Positions 36,786 to 49,267 of a DNA stretch of 64,000 nucleotides are shown piece by piece. The translations under genes and the position numbers were made by a program. Positions within the stretch are counted from its first letter, which is position 1. Every line of letters begins with the position of its first letter. The notes beneath the pieces were generated by a model that made no database searches, was not told the origin of the DNA, and saw only the letters and a list, made by a program, of their open reading frames with translations. The DNA is taken from assembly GCA_029204225.1 (NCBI GenBank), contig CM055107.1, forward strand, positions 25,627,391 to 25,691,390, in the 5' to 3' direction. Source of the stretch: Diphasiastrum complanatum. Lineage: Eukaryota; Streptophyta; Lycopodiopsida; Lycopodiales; Lycopodiaceae.

Positions 36786-39700
36786 TGCAATTCACATCTA
36801 TGGATCTGACAAGTCACAAAGGCAGAGGCCAAAGAGCAAACTTTCCCTTTCTACAGATTCCCTGATTCACATTATATTTCTCAAGACATTGTCAGCCTCG
36901 ATTGATATCGCATACAACTACACTCACACAACTAAACAGAGAAAACTTGCAGAAACGTTTCGTCCAAGTTTCTTAACAACTGCATCAGTAAAATGTGGCA
37001 ACTGTAAGAAAGGAGCAACACCATCTAATGAACCACCTGAAGCAGCAGCTCTCTCAGAAACTTTCCTAGCACTTTAGAGGAACAGCCTGAAATTGTTTAC
37101 TCACCTCACCTCTGGGGCCTTCGCTCTCGTTGATTATTGGCTTGTAAAGGAGCAAACATTTAAATGGGTAACCTATAATCACGGAAGAGGACAATGGCCA
37201 GATGCCTAAAGCTCCACCTTTATGCACCACTCAAAAACAAACACAATCCTCACCCAAAAGCTGGCCAACCATCAAGAGAGACAAAACCTCTTGAATCTTC
37301 CCCAATACAAACATTAGTAAGGTGTCAACAGAAGCTTATCGAGTCATGATGACTATTTGTCTGACCAGTTTAGCCATTCCACTCCAACATCAAGAAAACT
37401 ATGGTTTCAAAGCTAAGCTAATGAATCCAATACTTGCACTGACAGTTATATTGAAATCATATTCATTTACTAGAATCGTCTTAAAAGAGGCTCAGAAAAA
37501 GTACAAAACCAACGTATCTGTAAGGTATTTACAGGAAATTTGATAGTGCTAACAATGGAATTAAATTTCACCTTTCGTCCAAGCTTCTTAACAACTGCAT
37601 CAGTAAAATGTGGCAACTGTAAGAAAGGAGCAACACCATCTAATGAACCACCCGAAGCAGCAGCTCTCTCAGAAACTTTCCTAGCACTTAGAGGAACAGC
37701 CTGAAATTGTTTACAAATAGAAACTTATCATGTAATGTGAAACTATCTGCAGGCCTATAACATAAAATAGAGCTCCTGCCACTTCATTTTGAAAGTGCAG
37801 ACGTGACCTACCTGAAAAATACTTTGGGAAAGCTCCATCACTCCAAGAGCAGGCCTGAGCCAGCCATGGCCTTCTGCATTTCTTGCAAACATCGCCATCT
37901 GTTTACAAATGCAAGTCATAAAATTCTAGTATACACACAAAAGCATCACCAATCACAAATGATGCAAGTAAAAACTTCCTTATACCTGAATTCCTAAACT
38001 ATAGACACTTCACATGGCTGGACCACAGGAATGGCCTGTTGCAAACACATGAGCATTCTAAGACCAAAGAAGTGCCCAATCACAACTTACAAGCATAGAT
38101 AAAAAATTGACAGAACTGTATCTCCGGAAAAAGGCTTCAGAGAAAACCTTCAATGTGTGGATGAATATCTCATTCAACAGTTCTCTTTGAGATAGTCAAG
38201 TTTAACATTCACAAGTTGCAACCTCAAACCTCATGGAATATGTTTGCAAATCATGTAAGCAGAATGTAGTACTCTCACTATGAAATCATGGGGGCCAAAA
38301 GTCAGTTGCAGCTCACAGACCACTCTATCAATATTGATCTGCTTGCCTTGTACAATAAACACATTTCATGCACAGACAAGGTATTGTATTTCGGTCCCTA
38401 GCAGTTTGCACGGCCTCAGCAATTAATTCTTGAATATATAAGTGACTAAAGCATCAAAAGCTCAAGGCCCAAATAGTTGGCTTCACCAAATTCCCTTACA
38501 CAAGACAGGGTTTTCCATGTTAGTCTGGACTTTAATTTTGTTGGAAAGTGGTCCTCTTTCTGCACAAAATGCACCGAGCATCTGATTTTGACATACAAAG
38601 TTCAACCATCGCTTTCTTGAAACAAGGTCAATGTCAATAGAAAACTGTGGTGCCTCTCCAGAAGAACTTGGACCACAATTAGGATGATATAGCAAGGCAT
38701 GATGAAAAGACTAGTACTCACATAAGAAAGCATCCTCAAGATGACCAGACAACCACTGCTACCAAAGGTTCTCAAATAGATAGCCTCTGGTCATTTAACC
38801 ATCTAAATCTGAAATTATGTTTTTTTGACGTGACTCCCAAGCTTGTAAAGGATTCTTCAAGACAAATAATCAATAAGACAGTATGTTACATGACCTGAGA
38901 AATATTGATTCATATGCTTTCCAGAAAACAAATCAACAACCTATGTTTAAAAATTATGCACATGAACGAGAGCTTTCATTCACAAGACTCGACTCCGTTC
39001 TACTAAAATGCCTTAAAACGGTCACTGAAGGGAATGGCTAGATGAAGCCAGTGAAGATGAAAATGATGGGAAACACTGATATTGAGAAGCACTCCGACAC
39101 AAATGCAGCTGAGGGCCTTGACCAAGGCCAACTGCACCACCCTTCCCAAAGAATACGTCATGCGTATAACCAATGATCAAATAATTGGAGCAAAGAGCAA
39201 TCCTTAACATGAGAACCTGCTAACCAGTTCTGAACATAAAAGACATGTAATCTTCCAAGTTTTAGACCATCAACTCCAAGAGAAGCATGCACTCCATGCT
39301 ACAATATCCCTACTTGTATCATGAGCTCCCGAGTGTAGGTTTAGTTCACATGCATAAAGAGATCTTGATTCTCCACTTCAGCTTGCATACATTTATACAA
39401 AGACCAACATGCTGAGGTTAATCACTTTTCCCAAGATGAAGCACGGCTTAGCCATGATGGGGACAAGCACTAGAGAGAATATGCAATCGATTGAAGTCCC
39501 TACTGCCTCGTTGAAATATAAGAAAAACTGCATATTGTTGCTTGGAAAAAAAAAAGTATTTATCATAGTTGCACAGAAACACGTTTCTGGAGAAAAAAGT
39601 TTCTAGAAACGTGTTTCTCAGAAACTCATTTCTGGATTCAGAATCTCTGGAAAAAAAAAACGGATATTAAAAAATCAATAGGGATTGACAGAATCCAGTA

Positions 39701-42700
39701 GGAATTGATGCACCTAAACTGGAGCCTCCCACTAAGAATCCCTTAAGACACTAAATCCTAAAAGCTACAAGAAGAGGAGCCATTCAAGGGTGTTAATAGT
39801 CATCATTCAAAGCTGTGTGCCCTACAATAGGTCACCACAATTATTATGCTATATGGATCCAAGCGTAATTTATGAGACATCACAGACAATATAGCAATTA
39901 TAGAGATGTCTAATGTAATCACTTTCCTTAACTCTTCCGTACTAACAAGAACACGGTCCACAACATTTGCCAATCTCCCAAAATTTATAGCAAAGGTGTC
40001 ATTTAAACAACATGCATATGTCGAGAAAGATATCACATAATGCATATGTCAACAGAGAATGCTGTAAGCAAATGCAATACGAACAAAGATGTCAAATGAA
40101 GATATGCTGCCAAAAGGCTGACGAAAAAGGGTGCCACAAGAAATCCTGGTGGAAAGAGTAGGGTTCCCTTAAAGGGGTGACGATGCTAAATAGTAAGAGA
40201 TATACTACAAAGGTTATATGAAATACACTGCCAAACATGACTGTGAGCATACATGAGTTACATAGGCTAGAGATTAGACATTACCAATTGTCAGAGAAGG
40301 CTTACAGCCTGAACAAACTAACCATGCACATGCGTGATTGCATGACCAAACTGCCAGCAGTTGAGTCACCCACGTGCAGTTAAGGCGATTTCCATTTCAA
40401 TAAGTAATTCAACCACACAAATTAACATAACAGCAAACTTTCTTATTAACCAGTGAAAATCTAGTAGTTCCAGTAAATAGTCATGGCTAGAAGCATAACT
40501 CAAAATCATCAAACAGGTATCCTATTAAAACGAAGAAAACATTTCAGAGAGAAATAAAACATCATTTCAATTAACGAATTTGTAGAGCTTCATTCAGAAC
40601 TGACCGGTTACTCCTTAGCCAATCCTAAACGAACTGATTATAATAGCTCTCTAGAAAGTCTTGAAATTTGCCATCTTCTGAGCAAATTGATATGGAATAG
40701 ACAGTCCTATAAATCTCTCATGTTTGCAAGTTCCATCTCTATTTGAGGACTCAAAGCCCATCAATTGCAGCGTCTCAAAAATGTCCACTTTCAGCTTTTT
40801 TTTCCTTGTTTCCACACTCTCAAAGTCCATGTTCCATCTAACTAGACATGTTAAAGTCCACCTCAAAATTGCTTGGGATCATAGGACCTGTTATATCCAT
40901 ACAGGATATATGACACTAAGTAGACCCGCAACTAATAGGGTCCCACAATTCTTTATTGTTTTTAGACCCCTTTAGAATACATTTAAGCCTATTTTACATG
41001 GTTCCAACTTCCTACATTGGGCACTAATATTTGAATTTTCATATTTTCCTCCCAAGTAACATTGAAGGAAGGTAGCTTTTGCTTAGAATAAAAAGCCACT
41101 AAGGCTATTTATTATCCAGTCATGAATTTGGAGTCTTAAGCTCTTTGAAGAGGAGTTCCATCTTTGTAATGGAGATCTTTGTTAAAGATCTGCATGAGGT
41201 ATCGGCAGCCACTGATTTCATCAGTCTTCTTTGTTGGACAATGCTTGTGAATGATTATTTTGCCGCTTTTGCTACTTGTTATCTTCAATTCTAAATTTGT
41301 AATTACGTTCTTAACTTGGTATCAAAACATTTTTTGTCCCTAGTGGGAGTGCTAGTCTTTATTTTTACTTTTTTCTCCACACTCGGACGGCGGACAATTA
41401 GCGAACATCCTTCCACTAAACTTGGCGACCCAAAAAATAAACATCTAAGCAATACCTATTTCACTTTCTAGCACCCTATTTGGAGGAGGTTTCGACACTT
41501 TTTCATCAGCATTTGTTTTCTGACTTTTGACAGTCTTTTGGAGGCTCCATCGCCTCATTCTTTAAGTTATTTTAATTTAGACTTCATTTGCTGGTTTTTC
41601 AAGGCAGTACCTATTGTTTTTGCTAGTGCCCTATTTGGAGGTGATTTTGACATGCATCTTATTAGTGATTGTTTGCTTGGTTTTGGCCTATGTTCTAGCC
41701 CTTGCATCTCATTTCCAACACCTATCTTTCATTGTTATCGTGCAACTTTTGGCAGCATAAGTCTTAGTTTTTGCATCGTCTTTTTTTTTTTTAGTTAGGA
41801 GCTCATTGTTTCCCTCTCTTGTTTGCCTTCTTGTTTATCACTTTGCTATCATACCGACCACATGGGCCTCTGGTATTAAGGACATCACTGCCCGTTTGGA
41901 TGATCTGGTTTCTTAGCTTGATAATGTCCAACCCAGTGTTGCTGATATCCCTTCTCAGATAAGCATCACCACGGCACAACCTTTTGATGCTCAACAGCCA
42001 CCTTCACCTCATTCTCCTTCACATCCTTCCCAAGCTGCTCTCTTGGATCCACCCAATCCTATTTCACCCATTCTTATCCCTCCAACACCACCTGCTCCTA
42101 ACACTACATTGCGAGATTTTCATGATAAAGTTCCACCAACCGTCTATGGTACTTCTTTAGATGGCCATGGGCTTGCTAATTGGCTCCATCAAATGAGACT
42201 TATTCTTCTTTGACACTGCAGAGTCCTGCTCAACAAGTTCAACTTGCAGCCATGAATCTCAGTGGTCGGGCCTATACATGGTTCCAGACACAAACTTTCA
42301 ACTTGGACTTTTTTTATGTTCTTAATTTTTCCGTTTTTCTAAAACCAGTATACTTCTTCTACCATTCCTAGCAACCCCCCTTCTAATCTGCAATTTAGAA
42401 GGGCTATAAAAAATCTGTTGAAAAGCCCACCTTCCTTAGAATTCACTACTCTTTTCTCTTCTAACTTCCCCTCCCCTTTTCACATTCACCTTCATTGTTT
42501 TCAAACAAAATCAGCATCCCAGCAAGATTCAAGCAGATTCCAACAGATCCAGCACATTGCTGCAGCTCGACAATCTTTCCTCCTGTTCAGCAATCACAAC
42601 AATTCACCAAGATCAAGATCCAAGCAGATCCATGCCAACTAGAATACAACAGATCCGGCCCCTACGGGAAGAAATACCCATCTATCAATAATCTATCAGT

Positions 42701-45700
42701 AAAATATCGACCAGTTCCAAGCTTCATCGGACGCGACGAACCAGCTTCACAAAACACAACATGGTGGTACTATGGGAATAGCACCAAGATAGTGTGGGGG
42801 GCATGTTGTCCATTTACAATACATGTCCAACGCACGAAAAATGTAAATAAATTCTGAGGGCTTTCACAGCCTCAATTTTATAAAGTTATATGATTAAATA
42901 AAAGTCAAACATTGCGTAACAATGCACTTGTACTATTCAAAGCGCCAATAGCTGCAATTACACCTTGAAGCATTAGAAAGAATCAACATCCCAGCAAGAT
43001 TCAAGCAGATCCCGACAGATCCAGCACGTTGCTACAGCTCGACAATCTTTCCTCGTGTTCAGCAATCACAACAGTTCATCAAGATCAAGATCCAAGTAGA
43101 TCCATGCCGACAATCCAACAGATCTAGCCCCTATGGGAAGAAAGCCCCATCTATCAATAATCTATCAACACAATGCTGACCAGTTCCAAGCTTCATCGGA
43201 CGCAACGAACCAGCTTCACAAAACGCAACAAGGTGGTACTCTGGGACTAGCACCAAGATAGTGAGGGGGGGGGGGGGGGGGGGGCACGGCATGTTGGCCA
43301 TTAACAATACACTTTTAACGCACGAAAAATGTAAATAAATACTGAGGGCTTTCACAACCTCAATTTTATAAAGTTATGTAAAAACATTGCATAACGGTGC
43401 ACTTGTACTATTCAAAGCACCAATAGCTGCAATTACGCCTTGAAGCGTTAGAAAAAATAAGCGGCCAATTTGATTAAGTGTGCCTCGAAGCACAGTAGGG
43501 AATTTATGTGACGTGGCTCAAGTAGAAGTTGCAAAAAGCATTGTAAAGTCAAGTTACTTGCAAGATAAATAAAAGCAAGTTAACTTAGCAAGTTTTAGAA
43601 ATGAGCCAATAAGCAAATGCTACTTCAACCTTTATGGACCCAAGTATATAAGGGCCAAATCCTTTGTATTTAGAATGTTATGAATATGTCTTTTGGCCGT
43701 TTATTAGAGTTTATGTCTTGGTTTACTTCGATGACATTCTTCTAGTTATCCATGACCTTTCATCTCATCTTTATCATTTATCTTCAATCTTGGTTTTATT
43801 ATCTACATATTAGCTTTATGCTAAGAAATCCAAGTATACTGTATCTAAAATTCATTTCCTTGGATTTGTGGTTTTTGTTGGCTTCATTCATGTCAGTCCA
43901 ACCAAGGTTGCTGCTATATAGAATTGGCCTCAGCCACGTTATATTCATGAGACACGGACGTTTCTAGGACTTGCTACTCATTTATGTAAAAGCCAGTTCC
44001 TGATTTTGCTACGATTGCTCACCATTTACATGTTCTTCTTCACAATAATGTTATTTTTTCTTGGACTTCTGATTGCCCAGAGTCGTTTGATCAAATCAAA
44101 CATCTGTTAATCACAGCTCCTGTTCTTGCTTTACCTAATTTCGATCATAAGTTCTTTGATGAGACTAGTTCTAGTTCGGCCGGGGTAGGTGCTATTCTTC
44201 GTCAACCTGCTAATGTTATTGCTTATGAATCTCGTTGTTTGCGGTCTTGTGAGACATGTTATTCTACACATGAAAAGGAATTGCTTGCCATTGTGTATGC
44301 TCTCAAGAAATGGCATCATTATCTTCGACATGCTTTACAATGTTTGCACTCTCAAAAGACTCTTAGTGATCGACAATTCCGTTGAATGCAGTTCTTACAA
44401 GCTTTCCATTATGACCTTCAATATTGATCCAATAAAAGTAAAGTTCGTGCTAATGTCCTTTCACGCTTACCAGATAATCCACTTACGTGAAAGGCTAGAT
44501 GGACCTTGATTCCTTGCAGAAGATCTAGTTGATAGGCATTCTGATTGAGTTTCTTTACAAAATGGAAGGGCCCACTGAAACGAGAGGACAACTTAGGACA
44601 TTTCCCCGTAGTCTTTCGGAATTCTAAGTAGACCCCCTCCACAAAGACTCGACGCTGCCGCTTTTGATTGGCATAGAACTAGGCTCTGTCTTGAGTCGTT
44701 TTTACGTTATCTCGAGCGACTAGCAACATCTCTTGCGTGTCTTGCAAAAAATCCAGTAACCTTGAAACATTTGAAGCCGACGGAAATGGGGACACGAGGC
44801 TGGAAACTGTACATCAACATGAATGGACTAAAACCTGTCACAGAGTGCTTTGTGCTGTTATATGCAAACTCAACCAATGAGAGGTACTTTTCCCAATCCG
44901 ACTGTCGTCTGGAAACATATGCTTGCCAGAATTTGCCAGTGAACTTTGAACCCCAATCACTGACAATCTCATTCAGCAATCCATACAATCTGAACAATTT
45001 TTCCACAAACAGCTGAGCAAAGATCAGAAGCTTTGTCAGACGCTTTGGTTGGAATGAACTATGCCATTTTGGTCAGTTTATCAACTACGACCCAAATAGC
45101 ATCATTTTGCTTCCCCCATCCGAGATAGCCCAACCACAAAATCAATGGAAATGCTTTCCCATTTTCTTTCGGGAATTTCCAAAGGAAGTAATAAACCAGC
45201 TGCCTTAAGTCTTTCAGCTTTATTAACTTGGCACTATCCGCAATTGCGATAATCAGCCTCAACTTGATCTTTTAACTTTGGCCAATAGAAATTTCTTCTT
45301 TTAGATCAAGTGTCCTCTGTGAGCCAGGATGCCCAGCACAAGAGTTGTCACATCCCTTAGTATCCTATCTCGAGGAGACGTCTTGGGATCTGCTTTCCAA
45401 GTTCAAAACTAGATCTAGAATTTCTTACCCGGACATCTAGCCAAATAGGACCGAAGTACTAGTCAATATTACACAAATCTCTAAGGGATAAATACAAATC
45501 AGATTGGATCTTAGAAAACCTTAATTGATTAACCTCTCCAATCCAGCTTAAGGCATCTGCGATACAGTTTGACCTTTTTTGACATATGCCATCTGTCAAA
45601 GGATAGAATATTATAGGGGCAAGTCCAAGGGTAAACTAAACCATTGTTTATCCGTTCCTAACGGTCCTTAGGAAAATAGAATAAACATTTAAAAAAGAAA

Positions 45701-46667
45701 CACCAAGTGCCAAGAAGGACATGATAGGATATGGACCATTCTCAGCAGGTACAGCAAGCACGGACATTTTATTCCTTGCCAAGACACTATCAATGCTCCC
45801 AAAGGTGGTCGTTGTTTGTATATATGAGACAAATTTACTCTCTCAGATTGCCAACATCCATTTTGTGTCATAAAGACACTGTGTGTATGTGCAGGCAGGC
45901 ACTTGGTATGTGAGATCCTGTGGCTGTCCACTACTTCCCTCCTAGTTTTGATAAAGAAATAAGAGAACATAATGAAGCCACACATTGCAAGAGAGGCAAT
46001 TTCAACTTCATGCTCATTCAACACAAGCAGAAGTACCAGACCTGATTATTCTGCTTTAAACAAATCCATAATAGTAAAATAGACAAACTTGATGTGGCAA
46101 GTCAATCTTTCCATCTATGTCACTTACGCTCTGAGAGATCTTCATGGGCAGTTGAAGCTTTAAATGCCATTGTTACAAATGCTAAGATGTACCTTCATTA
46201 GCTCTTCGAGAAGACGAGGGGTCAAGCGAAGAACATGAGCAAAGTCTGCTTTGAGCCCATCAGGCACTGCTGCAGACTGCCTGGTGAGGTGTGCCAAAAG
46301 CAAAAGTTCTGTCTGGAATGAGAATGACAACAAAGTTAAAACTATATCAGTTTTTACACTGAACCAATGAAACATATTATCAATTACATAATACATTAAC
46401 AGATATCACATAAAACAAAGCCCATTCTGAAAAACTAAAGGCTACGCTTGCGCCTTTACAAGATAAAACACAACTTGTATCTGTGTTACCTTGATAACAG
46501 CAGGATGCTGCTTCCAGAACTTTGTCTGTTCTTGCTTTAAGTTCTTCGGATCAAGATTCAGCTCGCTACGGACTGTTATAAAAAGCTTCTGTAAGGGCTC
46601 ATTATCACTACGACGTATGGGGATTTCTATGAATTCTGCAGCTCTTATCAACACATCCATCACCTTG
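35843..46667 (-). CDS. ERDJ2: SEC63 homologue, ERDJ2-type (C-terminal two thirds)
   Basis: This gene encodes the ER membrane J-protein SEC63, which recruits the lumenal Hsp70 BiP to the Sec61 translocon during protein import. Five minus-strand exons join: 46667-46490, 46312-46193, 37898-37812, 37700-37572 and 36676-35843. All introns are GT-AG and phases agree, giving about 448 residues. These cover the Sec63/Brl domain ([66 protein letters not shown]). They continue through TCETEGEEG-like and [13 protein letters not shown] motifs to a strongly acidic tail rich in Asp/Glu, as in plant ERDJ2A/B. Arabidopsis relatives are about 660-690 residues, so the N-terminal J domain and transmembrane helices (about 230 residues) are missing. 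They are expected upstream, probably beyond 64000. Confidence 0.93.
36711..36779. repeat. Compound (TG)n(AG)n microsatellite
   Basis: About 14 TG units then about 20 AG units, 34 bases from the acceptor of the last SEC63 exon. On the transcribed strand it is a CT then CA run, forming an extended pyrimidine tract upstream of the acceptor. Confidence 0.97.
36958..37100 (-). pseudogene. Decayed duplicate of a SEC63 exon
   Basis: 143 bases nearly identical to 37573-37714: two substitutions and one extra T. The copy keeps the acceptor TTTCAG but begins one base short of the donor, so no GT follows the exon end. The extra base shifts the frame, giving AVPLKC then a stop. It sits inside the intron between the last two coding exons and cannot contribute normal protein. 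Confidence 0.9.
37572..37700 (-). CDS. ERDJ2: SEC63 exon (second from end)
   Basis: Forty-three codons, phase 0, acceptor TTTCAG, donor GTGAAA. It encodes [12 protein letters not shown] to [10 protein letters not shown] diverged duplicate of this exon lies 0.6 kb downstream in the next intron (36958-37100). Confidence 0.93.
37812..37898 (-). CDS. ERDJ2: SEC63 exon (third from end)
   Basis: Twenty-nine codons, phase 0, acceptor AAACAG, donor GTAGGT. It contains [16 protein letters not shown], a near-invariant motif in plant SEC63 proteins. Confidence 0.93.
40889..41316 (+). repeat. Possible 5' LTR in SEC63 intron
   Basis: A block starts TGTTATATCC and ends just before TTGGTATCAAAACA (41316-41329), which resembles a primer-binding site. 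The Gag-like coding stretch downstream supports an LTR element. The right border does not end in CA, so limits are uncertain. Confidence 0.4.
42511..42982. repeat. Tandem duplication, copy 1
   Basis: A 472-base unit beginning TCAGCATCCCAGCAAGATTC. The next copy follows immediately at 42983. It interrupts the gypsy Gag-to-Pol region. Confidence 0.9.
42983..43455. repeat. Tandem duplication, copy 2, with poly-G
   Basis: Direct tandem copy of 42511-42982 with scattered substitutions and a short deletion. A G6 run in copy 1 is G20 in copy 2 (43265-43284). Confidence 0.9.
44520..45600 (-). mobile_element. Ty3/gypsy integrase relic, same family as 56586-61000
   Basis: Minus-strand pieces include a zinc-binding trace, [20 protein letters not shown]-like core, and [20 protein letters not shown]. 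Then a jump straight to [20 protein letters not shown] shows that the middle of the catalytic core is deleted. The C-terminal part ([20 protein letters not shown]) ends near 44520. Stretch 45348-45565 is similar at DNA level to 56586-56805 of the larger gypsy element, so both belong to one family. Confidence 0.78.
46193..46312 (-). CDS. ERDJ2: SEC63 exon (fourth from end)
   Basis: Forty codons, phase 0 at both ends, with acceptor TTCCAG and donor GTACAT. It encodes [12 protein letters not shown] through [11 protein letters not shown], part of the Sec63/Brl fold. Confidence 0.92.
46313..46489 (-). other. 177-bp SEC63 intron
   Basis: A compact intron between the fifth- and fourth-last exons, GT...AG, with no insertion. 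Confidence 0.88.
46490..46667 (-). CDS. ERDJ2: SEC63 exon (fifth from end)
   Basis: The acceptor is CTGCAG and the donor is GTAACA. The first base C completes a codon from an unseen upstream exon, then 59 codons starting [12 protein letters not shown] and ending HPAVIK. It matches the family segment that follows the last transmembrane region. Confidence 0.9.
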
Positions 46668-46801
46668 CTGCAGACAAAGCCACTCCGTTCAGAATCGGGA
46701 AAGGAATATTTGTTCTTGTTTGGTCCCAATTAGCTTTCGTTTGTTGTGTTCCAAACAGGAATAGTACATCAAAGTTAGACAAGCAATAGTAATGCACAAC
46801 T

Positions 46802-46865
<64 letters not shown>

Positions 46866-48000
46866 TACAAACGGTGGGTCCAAGATGATGACTCCCTCAT
46901 CCCTTTTAGACACCATGCTCAGCATTAAAACGTCTTCCTAAGCCCGTCATTTATCACAATCTTCACACCACTCCAGACACAGTACCAGGTAGGTCCACTT
47001 CAGATATTAACAAAATGCAACAAGCTTTTTGGATGATTGCCAATGAAAAAGACAGGTGCAATCTGAAATGATGAAAACCATTGCAAACAATAAGGAAATC
47101 AAGAAAGAATTGCTACAATCTGAGAAAAAATTGCCAACCTAAAGCATATGAACTTCTTAGCATCCATAGATGCATCCAAGAAGAACAAGCCATCAAAAAG
47201 AAAATGTAACAACACAAACGGAAAACATTGAGAACATTAAAACCTATGGCTGAGCCACGCTGGCAGAGGAAAGATTAAGGGACTGCAAATCTCTTGATAT
47301 AGGGTAAGAGGAGTGCCAGACGTTCAAAAATGAAACCCAAGAAGCTGAACATTTTCTTGAGGTAACTCTTCGGATAAAAACCATAGGAATGAATAGAGTT
47401 TGACGCACAAAAAAGGATACTACAACCTTGGTTGTCAGGTTCGATACACTAGATAATAAAGAACAGTACTTTGACAAAAGGCTAAACTCAAAGGCACACA
47501 AATATTCCTTTGTATAAAAACGTATTTTTCTATTTTTTTTCTGAGGGTCTTGTTCCGGAACAGAACGCGCTCTGGAACGCGTTTCGTTCCGGAACGGGCA
47601 ACTAAGGTCTCAGGCCTGATGAAGGGTAGCAAAAGAGCAAAGCCAGTCAAACGAAGTATTGCCCATCAAATCTAATGATTGTAGATATGCTAAGGATTCA
47701 AATCGACAGAAATATGAGAAACTTAGTGTTTTCACCCAATTCAGAATTGACCTTTTCAGAATCGTAAGAATCGGCATGACTTGTGGTTCGGAACCCGGCC
47801 CGTCCTGAAAGAATCGGCAAATTTTCTTTTTGCATTTTTTTTGATGTAATGCTAGAAAACATGTCAAGTAATATCCAAACTAAAATTTTCTAAAATCCTA
47901 TAAATACTAGATTTCTACTGAATACATGCATTTGAAAGTTCGTTGTTGCTTGTAAAAAGCTGAAGCCTGAAAGCTCAAACTAGATTAGTGTTCATTGTTC
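46668..48000 (-). other. Upstream SEC63 intron, left part
   Basis: Non-coding sequence 5' of the first recognised SEC63 exon. It contains a (CT)n run at 46805-46858 and a GC-rich palindromic patch at 47551-47595. No upstream SEC63 exon was recognised here or farther right. Confidence 0.55.
46805..46858. repeat. (CT)n microsatellite
   Basis: About 27 uninterrupted CT units. Confidence 0.97.
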
Positions 48001-48451
48001 TGTTAGAAATAATAAATGATAATGTTAGTTTCCCATAGGTTACTTTGACCCAAAAGATTGAGACTTGTGTAACCATGGGGTAGGTCTATTATTTACACCA
48101 TGTTAAGATAATTTTAGTTAAGTTGGACCCAATTTTGGTCTAGTGGTAACTCGTGGGTCCAAGTAAAGTCTAATTATGTTAAGGGACCCTATCTTGACTT
48201 TTGGGAGTGCCCTATAATTAGTAGTGGGTTTGGAAGGTTCTAGAACTTAGAGTTTGGAAGAGTCTAGGCCCTTGGAAGGCCTATTTATATGTACTCATTG
48301 TTCATTTGTAATTCAATCCCTTTCAAGCATTGCTACTACTTTCTCTCTCCTTGAGGGCGCCTAACCCTCTCCCTCTTCTTCTTCTTCTTCTTCTTCTTCT
48401 TGTATATGGAAATTGAATATTAGAAGGATCTTGGCACTTTGATTTCCTACA
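48001..48451 (+). repeat. 5' LTR
   Basis: 451 bases, TG...CA, with a (CTT)n run at 48374-48402, followed at once by an initiator-tRNA-Met primer-binding site. Confidence 0.88.
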
Positions 48452-48464
48452 TGGTATCAGAGCC
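48452..48464 (+). promoter_or_regulatory. Primer-binding site (initiator tRNA-Met)
   Basis: TGGTATCAGAGCC, the standard site complementary to the 3' end of plant initiator tRNA-Met, with no gap after the LTR. Confidence 0.9.
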
Positions 48465-49267
48465 ATGGATCTTCTATGCTTGATTTAGGGCGCCCTACCA
48501 AAAGAGATCGTCTTCACTTAGGGATCACAAAAATTCAGCACCTTTGTTGATTTTTTGGAGTGAAGATCCGTTCAGTTTTGATTCTTTTCCGTTTTGCAGG
48601 AGGGCGCCACACATCAAAGGAGATAATAGGATTTTGGGCGCCCAAAAATCAGTTGGTTGTTTGCTGATTTTTCAGGTTGTAGGAAGGCGCCATTAATTAT
48701 CTTCTTCGAAGCTTCTTTTAGGTCGCCAACATCCGTGTAGGTTTATCCTACTTCTGTTGGTCCGCTGTTGCCCTATTTTTCAAATTTGCTCCTTTGCAGG
48801 AGGGCGCCCATCTACAAACAATTTGTATCTTCTGATTTGGCTGAAAAATCAGCGCCCTTGCTGATTTTACAAAGTAAAGATCCGCTTCTTTTTGCTTGTT
48901 CCAGGTGTGGAAGAAGGCGCGTGATGATCCGATCACATTCCAAGGCTGAAAATTGGACGGCATATTACCATTTGTAGGGTATCCGTGTGTGTATAGTTCA
49001 CACTTTTGGCAAGAAAGAAGGGTTCCGGAAAAAGCTTTGTTGGAGGCTAACCTAATTCTTTGCTTGCTGGTTTTTTTAGTTTGTAATGCAATTTCAGGCT
49101 GAAATTTTCAGCACACAAGGCTTGTAGGAGGGCGACTTCCTACATCCATCTAATGTGTGGTTTCGACACATTCCGGTGCTGATTTTTCAGATTTGATACT
49201 TGCTGGTTTTTGTGTCTTTTAGGGCACATTTAGGGTTTAAAAATGTTTATCTTCTTGGCTGATTCTT

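Larger units (their letters stand above)
41317..44490 (+). mobile_element. Degenerate Ty3/gypsy element in SEC63 intron
   Basis: A Gag trace lies at about 41840-42300 (Pro-rich, then [15 protein letters not shown]). It is followed by the tandem duplication at 42511-43455, then the 3' end of RT at about 43690-43980 ([27 protein letters not shown]). RNase H follows at 43990-44480 ([30 protein letters not shown], ending VLSRLPDN). Multiple stops; protease and most of RT are missing. It is antisense to SEC63. Confidence 0.78.
37899..46192 (-). other. 8.3-kb SEC63 intron with nested retroelements
   Basis: It interrupts LEELMK / MAMFARN, where the family sequence is continuous. It holds a plus-strand gypsy element (40889-44490), a minus-strand gypsy integrase relic (44520-45600) and a tandem duplication. 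37900-40880 has no recognised coding signal except a 14-bp inverted repeat (39575-39618). Confidence 0.85.

Noticed and set aside
46660-46860. Arg/Glu-repeat ORF upstream of a SEC63 exon
   Set aside because: It is a reading of the (CT)n tract running into the intron-exon border.
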